Below are positions 45,901 to 56,622 of a stretch of 64,000 nucleotides of DNA, one piece after another. The DNA is from Capitulum mitella (Eukaryota > Arthropoda > Thecostraca > Pollicipedomorpha > Pollicipedidae): NCBI GenBank assembly GCA_030062745.1, contig CP099844.1, positions 8,827,551 to 8,891,550 of the forward strand, given 5' to 3'. Position 1 is the first letter of the stretch, and each line of letters begins with the position of its first letter. The notes under the pieces were generated by a model. It was given only the letters and a program-made list of their open reading frames with translations. It was not told the DNA's origin and made no database searches. Position numbers and translations under genes: made by a program.

Positions 45901-48900
45901 TTTTGGGTGAGCACGCTGCTGCTCGGCCCACAGTGCCGCGGTTTTGGGTGAACGCCAACTGCGCCGGCACAGTATGGCCTGCCTGGCCCGACGGCCGACG
46001 TGAAAACAAGCTAGGTTCAGCGGTAATGGCTCATGCTAAATGCCATTCACTGCTTTTTAGGAAATGGGACAGTCTACAGGAAAGATGTTACGTGAAATCC
46101 ACCAGTTTCAACATGGACTGAAAGCTCACCAGTATGAGGGTGGGCATAAAAATAGTAATATCGTTGCATTTCTTACTACATGACGCATTGCGGTGAAATC
46201 CTGTCCTGTCTAGTTCCTGGCCTTTCAATCATGTGTTGTAGTGAATATATGACAACGTTTTTCCAGCCATACGCTTTCTGCATAACTGTCAGACATTTGT
46301 GGCCGCGTTATTGATTGAAACTACGCGACCCATCGATCAGCGATACGTCTACAACGCATTGGCCAGAGCAGACGAGCCATAGGTCATCTCCCCATCTCAT
46401 ACCCACCCGCTATCAATCACCGCGATCCCGGATCTAGGCAAGATAACGCCTCTCGCAGCCGGACTCAATCGCTCCAGGCCTGCGTTCACGGGCGGTACAG
46501 AGGGCCCGCACGTACCGATAACACGCCGGGGAGCAGAGATTACAATGACGACTACGGCCGACCGATAATAAACCGATAGAGGCTGCCCATGGTGCCCGTC
46601 CGCAGGGGTCTCGGGCGCCACAGGAGGGCGCCAGCGTCGATGTAATTAACCTTCCTTGGCGGAAGCAACCCTTTGGTCCCATGCGACGTGTTACTCGAGT
46701 CCCAGAACGTGTTGGCAGATTATGGCAAATTTATCAGATGCGTCTCATGTGTCAGTTTATCAAATATGTCTCATGTCACCAACATGCCGGGATGGTGCCT
46801 TAGCATCCAGCGCAAAGCACATCAAGAGTTCCTCGGTAGATTTATTCACCAGTGCGTCAGGGACTTGCACAGTACAATCAGTGACGCCTCAGAATGGCTC
46901 CAGTGTGATGCCACGGCACCATAGCAGAGTCTCCGAACCGGAACCGTTCCGGGAGAACGGCGCGCAACGCGCTGCATTGCCCTCATTCCAGATCGTCAGC
47001 CTGCGATCGGACGAGCTCAGATGACGTGGATGGCCCATCTTTGTAATCTCTGCAAGCATCGACAGACCAGACACGCTGCCCGACGATGAATCGCGGCGTG
47101 CACCGCAGCAGCATCAGGCCGTCGGGCCGCCGCTACACTAGCCCCGGTGGAGGTGACGCTCCGCGGACCCGCCCCGGCCACGCCTGGCTGCGTCTGCCGG
47201 CCTCTGACGCCCGAGATCAGCCGAGACCATTCGAGCCGCCGCCGCCGCCGTCGCACAAAGCGGGCCAAACGTCTGGCGCGTCACGCGCGTGACGCCCGTT
47301 CCGCAGCGTCGAGGAGCGCCGATCGCCGCCCGGCGGGGAGGAGAGGAGGGGAAAGGAGTGGCTCCGTCCGGCCGATCTTCAGACGGGTGGCCCACATTCC
47401 CGGTGACACCGTTTGGCCGCCGCGCCGCGCCGGTGACGTCGGCCGAGATAGCGCGCCGGCTCAGCCGCCGCCGGCCCGGCCGCTGCAGCTGCCCGATCGC
47501 AGGCGCCCGCGCTTTGGCCTCGCGGCCGCGGAACGTTGGCAAATTCCTCCAGAGGTGGTGTCTACTAAAAACTGCTGGATGTGTAGACGAACGGCGGGTG
47601 TGCGGGAAGGAAGCAGGCAAACCTTCCTCTCATTCTAGTTACTGACCTTAAGAGCAATGGGCACTCATTACCAATGAAAGCAAAGCAATGTTACCCTAGG
47701 AACCATAAACATGGACGTTTATTAGCAAGGGTGACAGAGAAAAAGTGTGGTGTGTAAGAGGTATTCAAGCCTTCAGCTGAGATGAATCGTTGTATACTTT
47801 TCATAAGGAAACAGAAACATCGCACACCACGTCATGACCAATCGTTTTCTTGTGCTTTTGGATCGGTTCACTCAACAAAAAGGAAAGGGGCCACAATAAA
47901 TATTTGCATGCATAAGTGTTGTAGAAAAGGAGGGGCTACAGAAGCAAATGATTCAGAAGTTGCCTAAAAGAGGCGGGAGAAGGGAATAAGTGGCTGTTAT
48001 TTTAGGCTTGACTGAATGCACTGCCAATCCTAGAACTTATCCCAATTTGAAGCATGTTCAGCTTTTCATAACTTTATAATCCTTTTGACACCACAACGAA
48101 GAAAACAAAACAGAGACAGCCGCCGCAGCATTAGATCGAAAACTCGACGGAATATCTAGTGCTATAGGCCTATATGCTATAGGCTAGTGGTATGAGTTCG
48201 GAGGTACAAGACTGCTACTAGTGGTAAGAAATAAGATCTGTGCTGCAGCTATGATTTGCACAACGCGTCTGCCTATTTTGTGCTCCGTTGAACAGGCTTC
48301 CGTATCCCTACAATTTGGTCAGTGTGTCAGCGCCGTTGCATGTCATACGTGACAGCACGAAGTCCCATTTGCCGCTAGCCCGCAGCCCACTGTGGGTGAA
48401 CAGGAAAAGCGCCGTTTGTTTTCACAAGAAAACACAGAACCTTATATTATAAGCAAGTGTAATGCTTTCTTTGTCGTTCTGCTAGCAACGGTCAAGTTTT
48501 CTTAGTACATCGGCCGGGGAATTATGGTCCGCTGTCCCGCAATGCCTTCCTGGCTTTAACCAAGCAATAAAGCCATAATTCCCAGCACTATATGTGCGAG
48601 GTTTGCGTTATGAGGGCATACCTATTCATTGTCATTACGGCGACAGTAAGAACTAACATCCGCTCTCCGGGAGATGCCCGGGTTTGAACGGGTCCGAGCC
48701 GTGTCGGCCCGAGCCGGCCGACAGTTGACTGCGTGCATGGACTGCAGCCTCCGGCGAGCAGCGTGGTCCAGAGAGGCCCTCGATGCTGGCGAACACTGAG
48801 ACTAGGACCGTACCCTCCGGCTGACAGCATGACTCAGGAGGACAGTATCCCCGGCGAACAGCGTGACTCAGGAGGATGGAGGACAGTGCGACGAGGACTG

Positions 48901-51576
48901 CACTTTCCGGCGGACAGCGTGACTAGGGCCGTAACCTCCAGCGGACGGCGTGACTAGGACCGTACCCTCCAGCGGACAGCGTGACTAGGATCGTACCCTC
49001 CAGCGGACAGCGTGACTAGGACCGTACCCTCCAGCGGACAGCGTGACTAGGACCGTACCCTCCAGCTGACAGCGTGACTAGGACCGTACCCTCCAGCGGG
49101 CAGCGTGACTAGGACCGTACCCTCCAGCTGACAGCGTGACTCAGGAGGACCGCGCCCTCCGGCGGACGGCGTGACTCAGGATGACCGCGGCCGCCGGCGC
49201 CGTCGTCGGCGGGCCGACGGCTGCCGGACGCCGGCTGACCCAGTTTCCTGGAAACCGATCGGAACAATACGGGACCGCGGGGAAACGGCGGAGAGGATTC
49301 GCAGGCGGCCGGCTAGCGGTGCGCGCGGCGTCCCGCGGCGAGGCGCGCCATTACGCGCACAACGGTGACGCGGCGGCCGTGCAGGAGGCCGGCCGGCGCC
49401 GCTGGACACCGGTAATGGCCGGCTGACGGACCGACCGCCGGCCGGGCGCCGCCCGGTCAGGGGTGCCGCCGCCTTGATCAGAGGTGTCGTCCTGTCCCGG
49501 TCAGAGGCGTCGTCCTGTCCTGGTCAGAGGTGCCGCCGCCTTGATCACAGGTGTCGCCCTATCCTGGTCAGGGAGCCGCCAGCCCAGACCCCGCCCTGGT
49601 CAGAGGTGTCACCCTGCCGTGGTCAGAAGTGTCGCCCTGTCCTGGTCAGAAGTGTCGCCCTGTCCTGGTCAGAAGTGTCGCTCTGTCCTGGTCAGAAGTG
49701 TCGCCCTGTCCTGGTCAGAAGTGTCGCCCTGTCCTGGTCAGAAGTGTCGCCCTGTCCTGGTCAGAAGTGTCGCCCTGTCCTGGTCAGAAGTGTCGCCCTG
49801 TCCTGGTCAGAAGTGTCGCTCTGTCCTGGTCAGAAGTGTCGCCCTGTCCTGGTCAGAAGTGTCGCCCTGTCCTGGTCAGAAGTGTCGCTCTGTCCTGGTC
49901 AGAAGTGTCGCCCTGTCCTGGTCAGAAGTGTCGCCCTGTCCTGGTCAGAAGTGTCGCCCTGTCCTGGTCAGAAGTGTCGCCCTGTCCTGGTCAGAAGTGT
50001 CGCCCTGTCCTGGTCAGAAGTGTCGCCCTGTCCTGGTCAGAAGTGTCGCTCTGTCCTGGTCAGAAGTGTCGCCCTGTCCTGGTCAGAAGTGTCGCCCTGT
50101 CCTGGTCAGAAGTGTCGCTCTGTCCTGGTCAGAAGTGTCGCCCTGTCCTGGTCAGAAGTGTCGCCCTGTCTTGGTCAGGGGTGTCGCCCTGCCCCGGTCA
50201 AAGAGACCTCCAGGCCGGGCATGATCTGACGTGCCGCCTTTCTGAGTTTCTGACCTGATCAGACGTGTCACTTATGCGAACCCTGTAATGTTCAGAGGTG
50301 CCTCCTGGATAGACCCTATCCTGGTCAGAGGCCCCTGTCCCTGTCCCAGTCCTCCCTGTCCGGACCGTACAAAGTGGCACTCACCACCACAGTGCCATGG
50401 GAGATGTCGTAGTTCAGCACCACAGTGCCATCCTGCGAGAATGAGAACTCGCTTGCAGCACAACTCGCTTGCAACATCGGTATCGACGTTGACAGCCGTT
50501 GAGTCGGCAGCAAATGTGTGGAATAGTTCGTACTCGGCGGGCGCCCGGAGTCGGCGCCAGCTGGACCCAGGTGTTCGCCGCAGATGGCGCCTGACAAATT
50601 CAACACCTACCACAGACTGTTGCAGAGATGATCGCCCGAACGAGTATGAACCACTTCATTACGCGACACGCATCCATCTCTTCCCATTCGAGGAAGTTGT
50701 CTCTCCCATTTGCCCCGTTTTACGGCGATTCACGAATCTCTTTCACCTCGCCCATGTCGTGTCAAAACAGGCTTAATGGCCCCTTTGTTTACTGTGGCGA
50801 GTGATATACGGACTCAGTTCGGCCAGATAGCGCCTTGGGTCCATTTATCCAACCGGTGGCAGCCACTTTCTATGTTGTGGAATTGAAAGCATGATTTGTG
50901 TTTTTCGAGTGCTACTTTTGACTGGACCGACATGAAAGGCGCAAAAAAGCCGAGAAAGCTCCCGCTCACCCGGAGCGCGCAAACGAGAGGAGAGGCACGC
51001 GGGTGTACCGGGCGAGACGGACCGTTTCTGTCGAGGGAAGACCGGCGCTCACAACACCGCCGCCGGCGACACTGCCGCAGGGCTCACTGACGGAGGGCGG
51101 CGACCTGACAGCGCCGCGCTCTGACGCGCCCGCCAGCGGACCCGCGGCGCACAATCATAGGCTCGGACAGGCACGGCGACCCGTCCAGACACAGACGCCG
51201 GCACCTATTACTGACAACGGTCAGGGTGACCGCTCCGGCACTCTCCGACGACACTCCGAGACAGCCCGACTAAGCCCTCCGGGTGCGGACGACGGAGAGT
51301 GGGTCCCCAGTAGACGGTCAGCGGGACCGTGCCGGTACGGTCCGAGAAAGAACCTGCCGCCGCCGGCAGATGCCACCGTTCGAAGCCGTGAAATACCATC
51401 GTTCAAAAACCATTATGCGCACATAATAGCGAGTCAAACTGCTGCACCCCCTATGGATGTAAGGGGCCCAAGTCGTCAATTGCTGATGCATTTTGTTCAC
51501 GAAGGAGCTTAATTAGAATATTCGAGATACTTACCGCAACCAGTAAGGCAGCCAGGAAAATGCTTCGCAGCACCAT
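37283..51576 (-). CDS. ZP gene 2: dusky/miniature-like ZP-domain transmembrane protein, complete
   Basis: Two coding exons (51576-51535 and 39916-37283) join in phase 0 to give 891 residues. The signal peptide is MVLRSIFLAALLVA|VAAEA, spanning the junction. Then come a charged segment, a His/Gly region with GGGHSGGGH-type repeats, a Pro/Tyr-rich region with QPEQEYGSP-type repeats, and the ZP domain (about 499-759) with all expected Cys from VQCDKSLM to CTIQICRHQC. A furin-type site HRVRR (about 780), a stub QDVGIDRVIQVVS, a transmembrane helix LIVLLAILVISSLLSAF and a short tail ending HKKGHF follow. The ZP core (VWDQARKLRCTW, CWMQIQVGKGPWA, GQTMTMVLAIKDDDNKFDM) closely matches what is known of Drosophila miniature/dusky/dusky-like, which build apical matrix under cuticle. 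Which of the three is orthologous cannot be told here. Confidence 0.92.
41750..42100. repeat. Degenerate GAGGACT-containing repeats
   Basis: Words such as CTGATGAGGACT, CTTATGAGGACT, CTGGTGAGGACTGACC and CTGACGAGGACTGACC recur at irregular spacing. They look like an old minisatellite related to the 28.5-kb array. Confidence 0.45.
45273..45416 (+). CDS. Candidate small secreted peptide or orphan signal-peptide exon
   Basis: The frame opens at 45273 with a second, better placed ATG at 45303 (context ACAGCCATGA). From there it reads MKRTTLVASVSVVFVAVLC, a textbook signal peptide, then GTQSPIRFCDHLQSPPSQ and TAA at 45414. It lies inside the ZP gene 2 intron on the opposite strand. It may be a short secreted peptide, a first exon whose partner is unseen, or chance. 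Confidence 0.3.
   Translation: MNTFPAAPTAMKRTTLVASVSVVFVAVLCGTQSPIRFCDHLQSPPSQ
45556..45951. repeat. 41-bp tandem repeat, about 9-10 copies
   Basis: The unit is GCCGCGGTTTTGGGTGAGCA then CGCTGCTGCTCGGCCCACAGT. The middle copies are nearly identical and the left end is divergent. The 41-base step rotates the frame, so the Gln/Ala-rich minus frames are artefacts. Confidence 0.92.
48745..49180. repeat. 31-bp tandem repeat, core 48966-49150
   Basis: The unit is CCTCCAGCGGACAGCGTGAC then TAGGACCGTAC, with exact 31-bp steps at 48966 and 48997. Flanking copies are diverged (GACTCAGGAGGAC variants). Confidence 0.9.
49483..50205. repeat. 23-bp tandem repeat, about 31 copies, with a 230-bp higher-order block
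   Basis: The unit is GTCAGAAGTGTCGCCCTGTC then CTG, nearly invariant in the centre. A GCTCTG variant sits near 49681, 49819, 49888, 50049 and 50118. The 49819/49888 and 50049/50118 pairs are exactly 230 bp (10 units) apart, showing a block duplication. The long plus-strand frames come from the frame-rotating 23-base unit. Confidence 0.95.
50385..50432 (-). CDS. Possible 48-base cassette microexon in the ZP gene 2 intron
   Basis: The acceptor is TTCTCATTCTCGCAG and the donor GTG|GTGAGTGCC is close to consensus. The 16 codons read DGTVVLNYDISHGTVV in phase 0-0, so inclusion between the signal exon and the main exon would keep the frame. The exon starts and ends with the same 14-base word ATGGCACTGTGGTG. 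It may equally be a chance pair of splice-like sites. Confidence 0.25.
51535..51576 (-). CDS. ZP gene 2 first coding exon: signal peptide
   Basis: ATG at 51576 opens MVLRSIFLAALLVA and stops at a strong donor GCG|GTAAGT in phase 0. The main exon acceptor is also phase 0 and continues VAAEA, which completes a classical signal peptide. A T/G-rich tract ending GTTGCAG at 51594 just upstream suggests this exon itself follows a 5' noncoding exon. No other minus-strand exon in between competes for it. Confidence 0.75.
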
Positions 51577-51639
51577 TGTGGGATTCTGTGTTTCTGCAAC
51601 AGAACCGACTCTCGGGTTAATATTTCACTTGCTTCTGGC

Positions 51640-51806
51640 AAAAAAAAAAAAAAAAAAAAACACCAAGCGACAAGGAAAAGTGGAAAATGCGTTGGCAATG
51701 GTGGGCATAGTTACACAATACAGTCGGAAATGGGCAGGAAACAATACAAAAAGCACAAGCGAATTCCCCCCCCCCCCACACACACACACACACACGCACA
51801 CGCACA
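51640..51806. repeat. Poly-A, poly-C and CA simple repeats
   Basis: An A run of about 20 at 51640-51660, then a C run and (CA)n at about 51766-51806. These lie just upstream of the ZP gene 2 signal exon. Confidence 0.9.
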
Positions 51807-54353
51807 AACAATTAATCGATTTGCAGAGGTATGGAATAGTAATTCATATCACAATGAGAATTTGGGATCTGAAACGCAGTCACTTGACACGAAAGTGGTG
51901 CAGCTAAATATTATTTGAATGCTAGGCGATACCATCTAGAACGATTCAGCCCACATAATCCAATTTACCGATGGTGCCGCTTTCAGTAATGCGTTGTGCC
52001 GCGCCATGTTTCCGCTATTCAAGATGACGTTTTACATTCTTCTCAATGGCGTGAATTCGTTAGCTGGCTTCTGGTAGGACTGTGCAAAAGTAAGAGGTTG
52101 AAACCCTGTCCTAAGACAGATATGTGAAGCTGTCATCAAGTTTTGATACAGAGCGACCAGACAGTCACATCTAACTTACATCGCACAGATGTACTTTTCC
52201 GATAACGAGACAGCCGCAAGCTTTGCTTAGACCAGCTGGCGATCCATCAGAGTAGGTGCTTACCAACATTTCAGGCATACCTTAACTACGAAGCGCACGT
52301 AATGCACAAACATGTGTTTGACTTCTTCGCAAAGAAGGCGCGTTTTAATATTCATGTTCTGAAAGTTGTTGATAAGGGTATTTACAGATATGAGCCGAAA
52401 AACTCCCAAAGAAAAAAAGACGACCGCCTTGTTAGAGGAAACGCATGCCACGTTACCCCAGCACCTGTGGTAAAAGTTTTAACGATGATGAGAATCTACA
52501 TTATCCCAAACGTAAACATGATGATGTTAATTTGAAACTAGCCCACACTTAATTTGATTTTAAGATTATTGGCAGAGACAGCTTAATTGACAACCACAAA
52601 ATAATGTCCTTTTATATCCAGTATATATGTCTTCAGGGAGAGATTGGCAACAGTTGCTGAGGTCTAATTAGTCCAAAGATATGTCCAAACAAAAACCATC
52701 GCAAAACATAAGCAAAAAAACTCCGTAAATTGTTCTTGAAACTACGCGAAACCCTAAAACGGTTGCCAGTTGCTTATAAGTGAGGGAATTAGAACGAGCT
52801 TGCGGAGCTGGCGGGTGCGTGACCCTTGACCCCGCCGCTGACCTCTGGCGATATTTCCTGCCCTTCCGGTCGCCCCAGTCGTCGAGGCAGCCGACGTCGA
52901 GGTGGGGCCGCTCTTCTGCCACATTACCGCTACGCCAATGAGGCTGGCGCTCCACGACCGAGCGCCGGCGGCCGGGGGTCACCGGCTGGGTCAGCAGGCC
53001 ACGAAAACGAAAAAACGGGGGCTGGATTTTGCCTTTCCTGTTTCTTGAATAAAAACACTGCGTGTAGGTTGGCAATACCACTAAGAAATACCAAGACACG
53101 TATGTACGTCACGGTGTCCTCGTGACAATAAAGTATCGGCCAGGACGTAAATAGATGAAATGGTATGTAACTTAATCACTCACGCGGATAGTCGGTTGTT
53201 ATCTAAAGCAGCTGCGACTAATCGAAGTTTTTATATCTGACTGGAGGCATGCTGTGCCATCACGTGGCAAACTTTTGGAGAATAGCAATATATTGTCTCA
53301 AATGAGCTTACAGCAAACAAATTAATATCTTCGCTCCGAGTCTAACCTCTCGTAAACAGTTTCACAGTAACCCTATAGAATGCAAATAACGTGTAGCTAT
53401 TTCTTTTTGGGAGTTGTCGTGGTTAGACCTAAATGACGAAACCTATATTTTCACTGTGACGTGCATTTCACGCCAGGTCTATCCGCGTTTAAACTTTCTA
53501 TCAATGCTTAAAAACAATACAATGTGTTCACCCATGCGTGCACCACCACCATCCAAGAAGTCTCGGCGCACGTTGAACAGTTCGGCCGTCCCGCGTCCGT
53601 ATTGCCGGCTCACCTCTGACGCAGTCCGGCCGGCGCTCCTCGGCGGCTGGTCTCCGTCTCCGGCTGGGCGGCGTCGGCGCTCAGCACTGGGTCACTGTGC
53701 CCGGCACGGGTCGCGGGCGGCGCGGAGCGGTGCGGAGCGGGCAGGTCCGGAGGCAGCGGCCTCCCGCGTCGACTGACACCGGCGCCGCGCCGGCCGGCCG
53801 CCTCACTCCACAGACCCAGATCGGCGTCGGCCGCAGGCTGTCGGCCGCCGGCGACCCGCCGCCGCCACCGGAAGCGGCCGGCGGAGGCCCGGGGGCGGGG
53901 CAAGGCCGCCGCACCTGCTGGGAGGGCTGGGGTAGGGTGTGGTGGCCTGGCCTGCTGGAGACGCGCAGGAGAGTCGGGCGAGGAGTCCTGGCTTCCTGAA
54001 GGTGCATGTTGTATCCTGAGCTGGTTTAGACGCAGGCGGGTGAAGCAAGGTTTCCTGACGAGCTGAAGATGGCAGGAGGTCAGCATCTCTCGTGGGATGT
54101 CGTCTGTCTGACCTACTATTTGACCTGGAGTACCAGGCACCTTCGGTGCTCGCCTGCTCAGTTGCCTGCGTCCGGATCTCAGCTGGAGTCGGTATATCAA
54201 TCTTTGCCACTCGGATTGTCCCAGGAATGGCAAGTCTGCTTCTTTAACACATTTTACAACCTCCCAGGCCAAATGTTTCGTCGTGAGTGCCGTCGTGAGA
54301 TCTGAACCAGCGCCAATAATAGGATCAGTGATTTTTGTTTTTGTTTTTTTCAG

Positions 54354-54551
54354 GTCGTCAAGCGCTGGCCTACTCAGCAGGCCTGTTCGGTTGCACTGTC
54401 TTGCAGTTGCGAGTTTCGGCCGCGACGACAGCGCCATCGCTGTGCTTTTTTGAAACGAGTGCAGGGACCATGTGATAAGGCTCCGACTAATCGACGAAGA
54501 GCATCGGAATATAATCGAAGAAAACTGCCACAACGGAACCGTACCAGCCGA
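54354..54551 (+). CDS. Candidate orphan exon, Cys/Arg-rich
   Basis: It has the strongest polypyrimidine acceptor seen in the window (ATTTTTGTTTTTGTTTTTTT then CAG), and the donor is CCGA|GTAAGT. The exon is exactly 66 codons in phase 0-0. It reads RWPTQQACSVALSCSCEF, then an Arg-rich RPRRQRHRC, VQGPC and a basic tail. Trp followed by CSV..SC..., R.R.C and GPC vaguely recalls a thrombospondin type 1 repeat. That family call is weak, no partner exon was found, and the minus strand is also open. Confidence 0.3.
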
Positions 54552-55705
54552 GTAAGTCTGTCGAAGTCCCGGCGTGCAGCCAGCCTTCGGTCTGAGCTGA
54601 AGACTTCACTTTCCCGTTTGCTGAAGCAGTAAGTCACGCCACACTGGCCGTGTGAACTTTCCGCACTTATGATCACTAATGAATTGCTCGTCATCACATT
54701 TGGAGAGAGTGCAGAAGTCACGTCTGTAGCTGCCGCTCGCTGATGAGACTTGTCAGTAACGGTACGTCAAGTGACGGACAGCTGCGGTGGCCCGCCGTTC
54801 GGCCTCTTCAGCATCGACCTTGTCTGTTTTTGTTGAAGGTCACAGGACACCGCTGCGGAGACGCGTCAGCCCGCTGTTCCCTGTCAGCTGAGGGTAAGCC
54901 ACTAGAAGTTTTTACTGCTAGTGGGATCTGTCATGTTTGAAGCCTAAAACAAAAAAATATTATTTTGGAGGTACAGAAATAAAAAAGGGGTGATGCAGCA
55001 TCCCCACAGATTAGTCAAATATCTAGAGGGTGGGTACTTCCTGTTCCTCTCGCCTGTTGTTATGAAGACAACCAGCAAAGCTGCCACGGTTACCGGTCGG
55101 AGGTAGGGTTACCAGAACTGTCGCTTTTTTAATCCTTGACCCGTTCTCGCATCTGCCTTAACCTTTTCTTACAACGAAATGGCAAACATATCTGGGAACG
55201 TATTTTACCGTAAATTCTACCATGATGGAGCAAGAGCATAGACGCAATTTAAGCAAGATAATTACAAAAGCAGGATTCCACTTCATAACATGCACCTTTA
55301 AGTGCCGGCCTTTGATATGACTGAAGCCCGTCTCAGACGCCAAGACCAGATGTTGTTTCACTTTTCAGCCGGTTCATGATTGGCGGAAAAGCGAACATTT
55401 GGTCCAAGTGGGCTTCCCCAGGTAGCTCGCAGTTAGGAAACAACAACAGATCCGTGTGAAGCAGTTCAGAAAACAGTGCCACTGGAGCACGCCTGGAAAT
55501 CGAGAATGTTAATTGCAGCTGAGCGCCGGCAAACTGGCACGTTTCCCGGAGACGCTGATTACCAGAACATAGCAGGTGCAGTTAATGTGCGGCTTTTAGA
55601 AGATTGCGCCAAATTTAACCACAGGACGGTTGTATAATTATCTATTATGGAGCAGGAAGGAGCATATGCGCACGGTCTTCGCAGCCAATTTGTGTGACAT
55701 GTTAT

Positions 55706-56302
55706 TTATAACAAACCCAAGTAACCTCTCCTCACTCCGCCGCCAGCAAAAACAGGTATAATGGTCGGTCGAGCCGAAATAATACAAGCATGCGGATTTT
55801 GTGACCGGAATGAAGTTGCTTTTGTGACATGGCTGCGCATTTTGCAGTGTTCACAAATGGTAAATTTCAGACGACTTTCTTGTACGAAGGTTTCCCAAAC
55901 AGCATCCTCCCATAGGATGCTGTTTTGATCAGGCATTGATGCATTATTCATGTACCCATGGCAGGCCGCCCTGAAAACCTCAGTGTCGTGATAAAACAGA
56001 GTTGGCCAAAGCGCCACAACCCCCCTCAGGCTTCGTGCTATTGCGGTGGCGAGTGATGGAGTGTCTCCCGCTCCAATACGTGGAAACTCAACCACGCGGC
56101 TCTCCCGCTCCTGTTGTAACCCGTCATCCATGGACGACTGGAGGTATAGTCCATCGCACGTGGCGCCATAAAACCAAGCAGCGCAAGTAACCAGCCACTG
56201 ATCAGTAACCATCAGTGAAACATGTCGCCGGTCAGCCGTCACTGGCGTGGCGCCATCAGCGCTGACAGTCACTGGCGTGCCGCCATCAGCGAAACCAGTC
56301 AC
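55706..56302 (-). other. Unrecognised 198-codon open frame
   Basis: The frame lies in DNA of ordinary composition, so it is not explained by GC bias. Its first 30 codons overlap the degenerate repeats at 56.2 kb. The rest (around EFPRIGAGDTPSLATAIA, VFRAACHGYMNN and FTICEHCKMRSH) matches no family I know. It might be a mobile-element fragment, an exon or chance. Confidence 0.25.
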
Positions 56303-56460
56303 TGTTCAGAAGCCATCGTCACCAGTGCAACCTGTCACCGGTCGGTCTTCATCACTGCATCCGGCTTCCGGCCAACCGCCATGGCCATGCCGGCCAGCCG
56401 CCATGGTCTCTGGTCAGCCGTCATTAGTGGCATCAGTCGCTAGCCAGGCGCTGCAAGTGT
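56225..56460. repeat. Degenerate GTCACTGG/GCCATCAG repeats
   Basis: Blocks such as GTCACTGGCGTGGCGCCATC and GTCACTGGCGTGCCGCCATC recur about every 36 bases with decreasing similarity. Confidence 0.6.
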
Positions 56461-56622
56461 CAGGCGCGGCTCCTGGTCGGGTTCCGCCAGTGTTGCCGGT
56501 CACAGCCGGCCTGCGGCGCCGCCGGCCGAGTTGCAGCGGGTGTGAAGTGGGCCGACCCGGTCAGCCGGGGTGGCCCGGATTTCTGCCGCCACACCAGCGA
56601 CGCGACGTCCGCACGTGTCCCT

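Larger units (their letters stand above)
39917..51534. other. Large first intron of ZP gene 2 (11.6 kb)
   Basis: It holds GC-rich islands (40.5-41.1, 42.5-42.78, 43.8-44.15, 44.64-45.0, 47.08-47.56, 51.0-51.36 kb), degenerate repeats at 41.75-42.1 kb, and the 41-, 31- and 23-bp arrays. It also holds the candidate plus-strand secreted-peptide frame at 45.27 kb and the microexon at 50.4 kb. Nothing else recognisable was seen. Confidence 0.6.

Noticed and set aside
45556..45951. CRISPR-like array
   Set aside because: Units follow one another directly without unique spacers. This is a minisatellite in a eukaryotic intron; the same holds for the other arrays.
49474..50258. Three overlapping ~240-codon plus-strand frames
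   Set aside because: They come from the 23-bp array: all three frames encode the same rotated peptide, which is an artefact of a unit not divisible by three.
52668..53099. 143-codon minus frame
   Set aside because: It crosses a GC-rich patch with no recognisable domain. Splice sites and conservation could not be judged.
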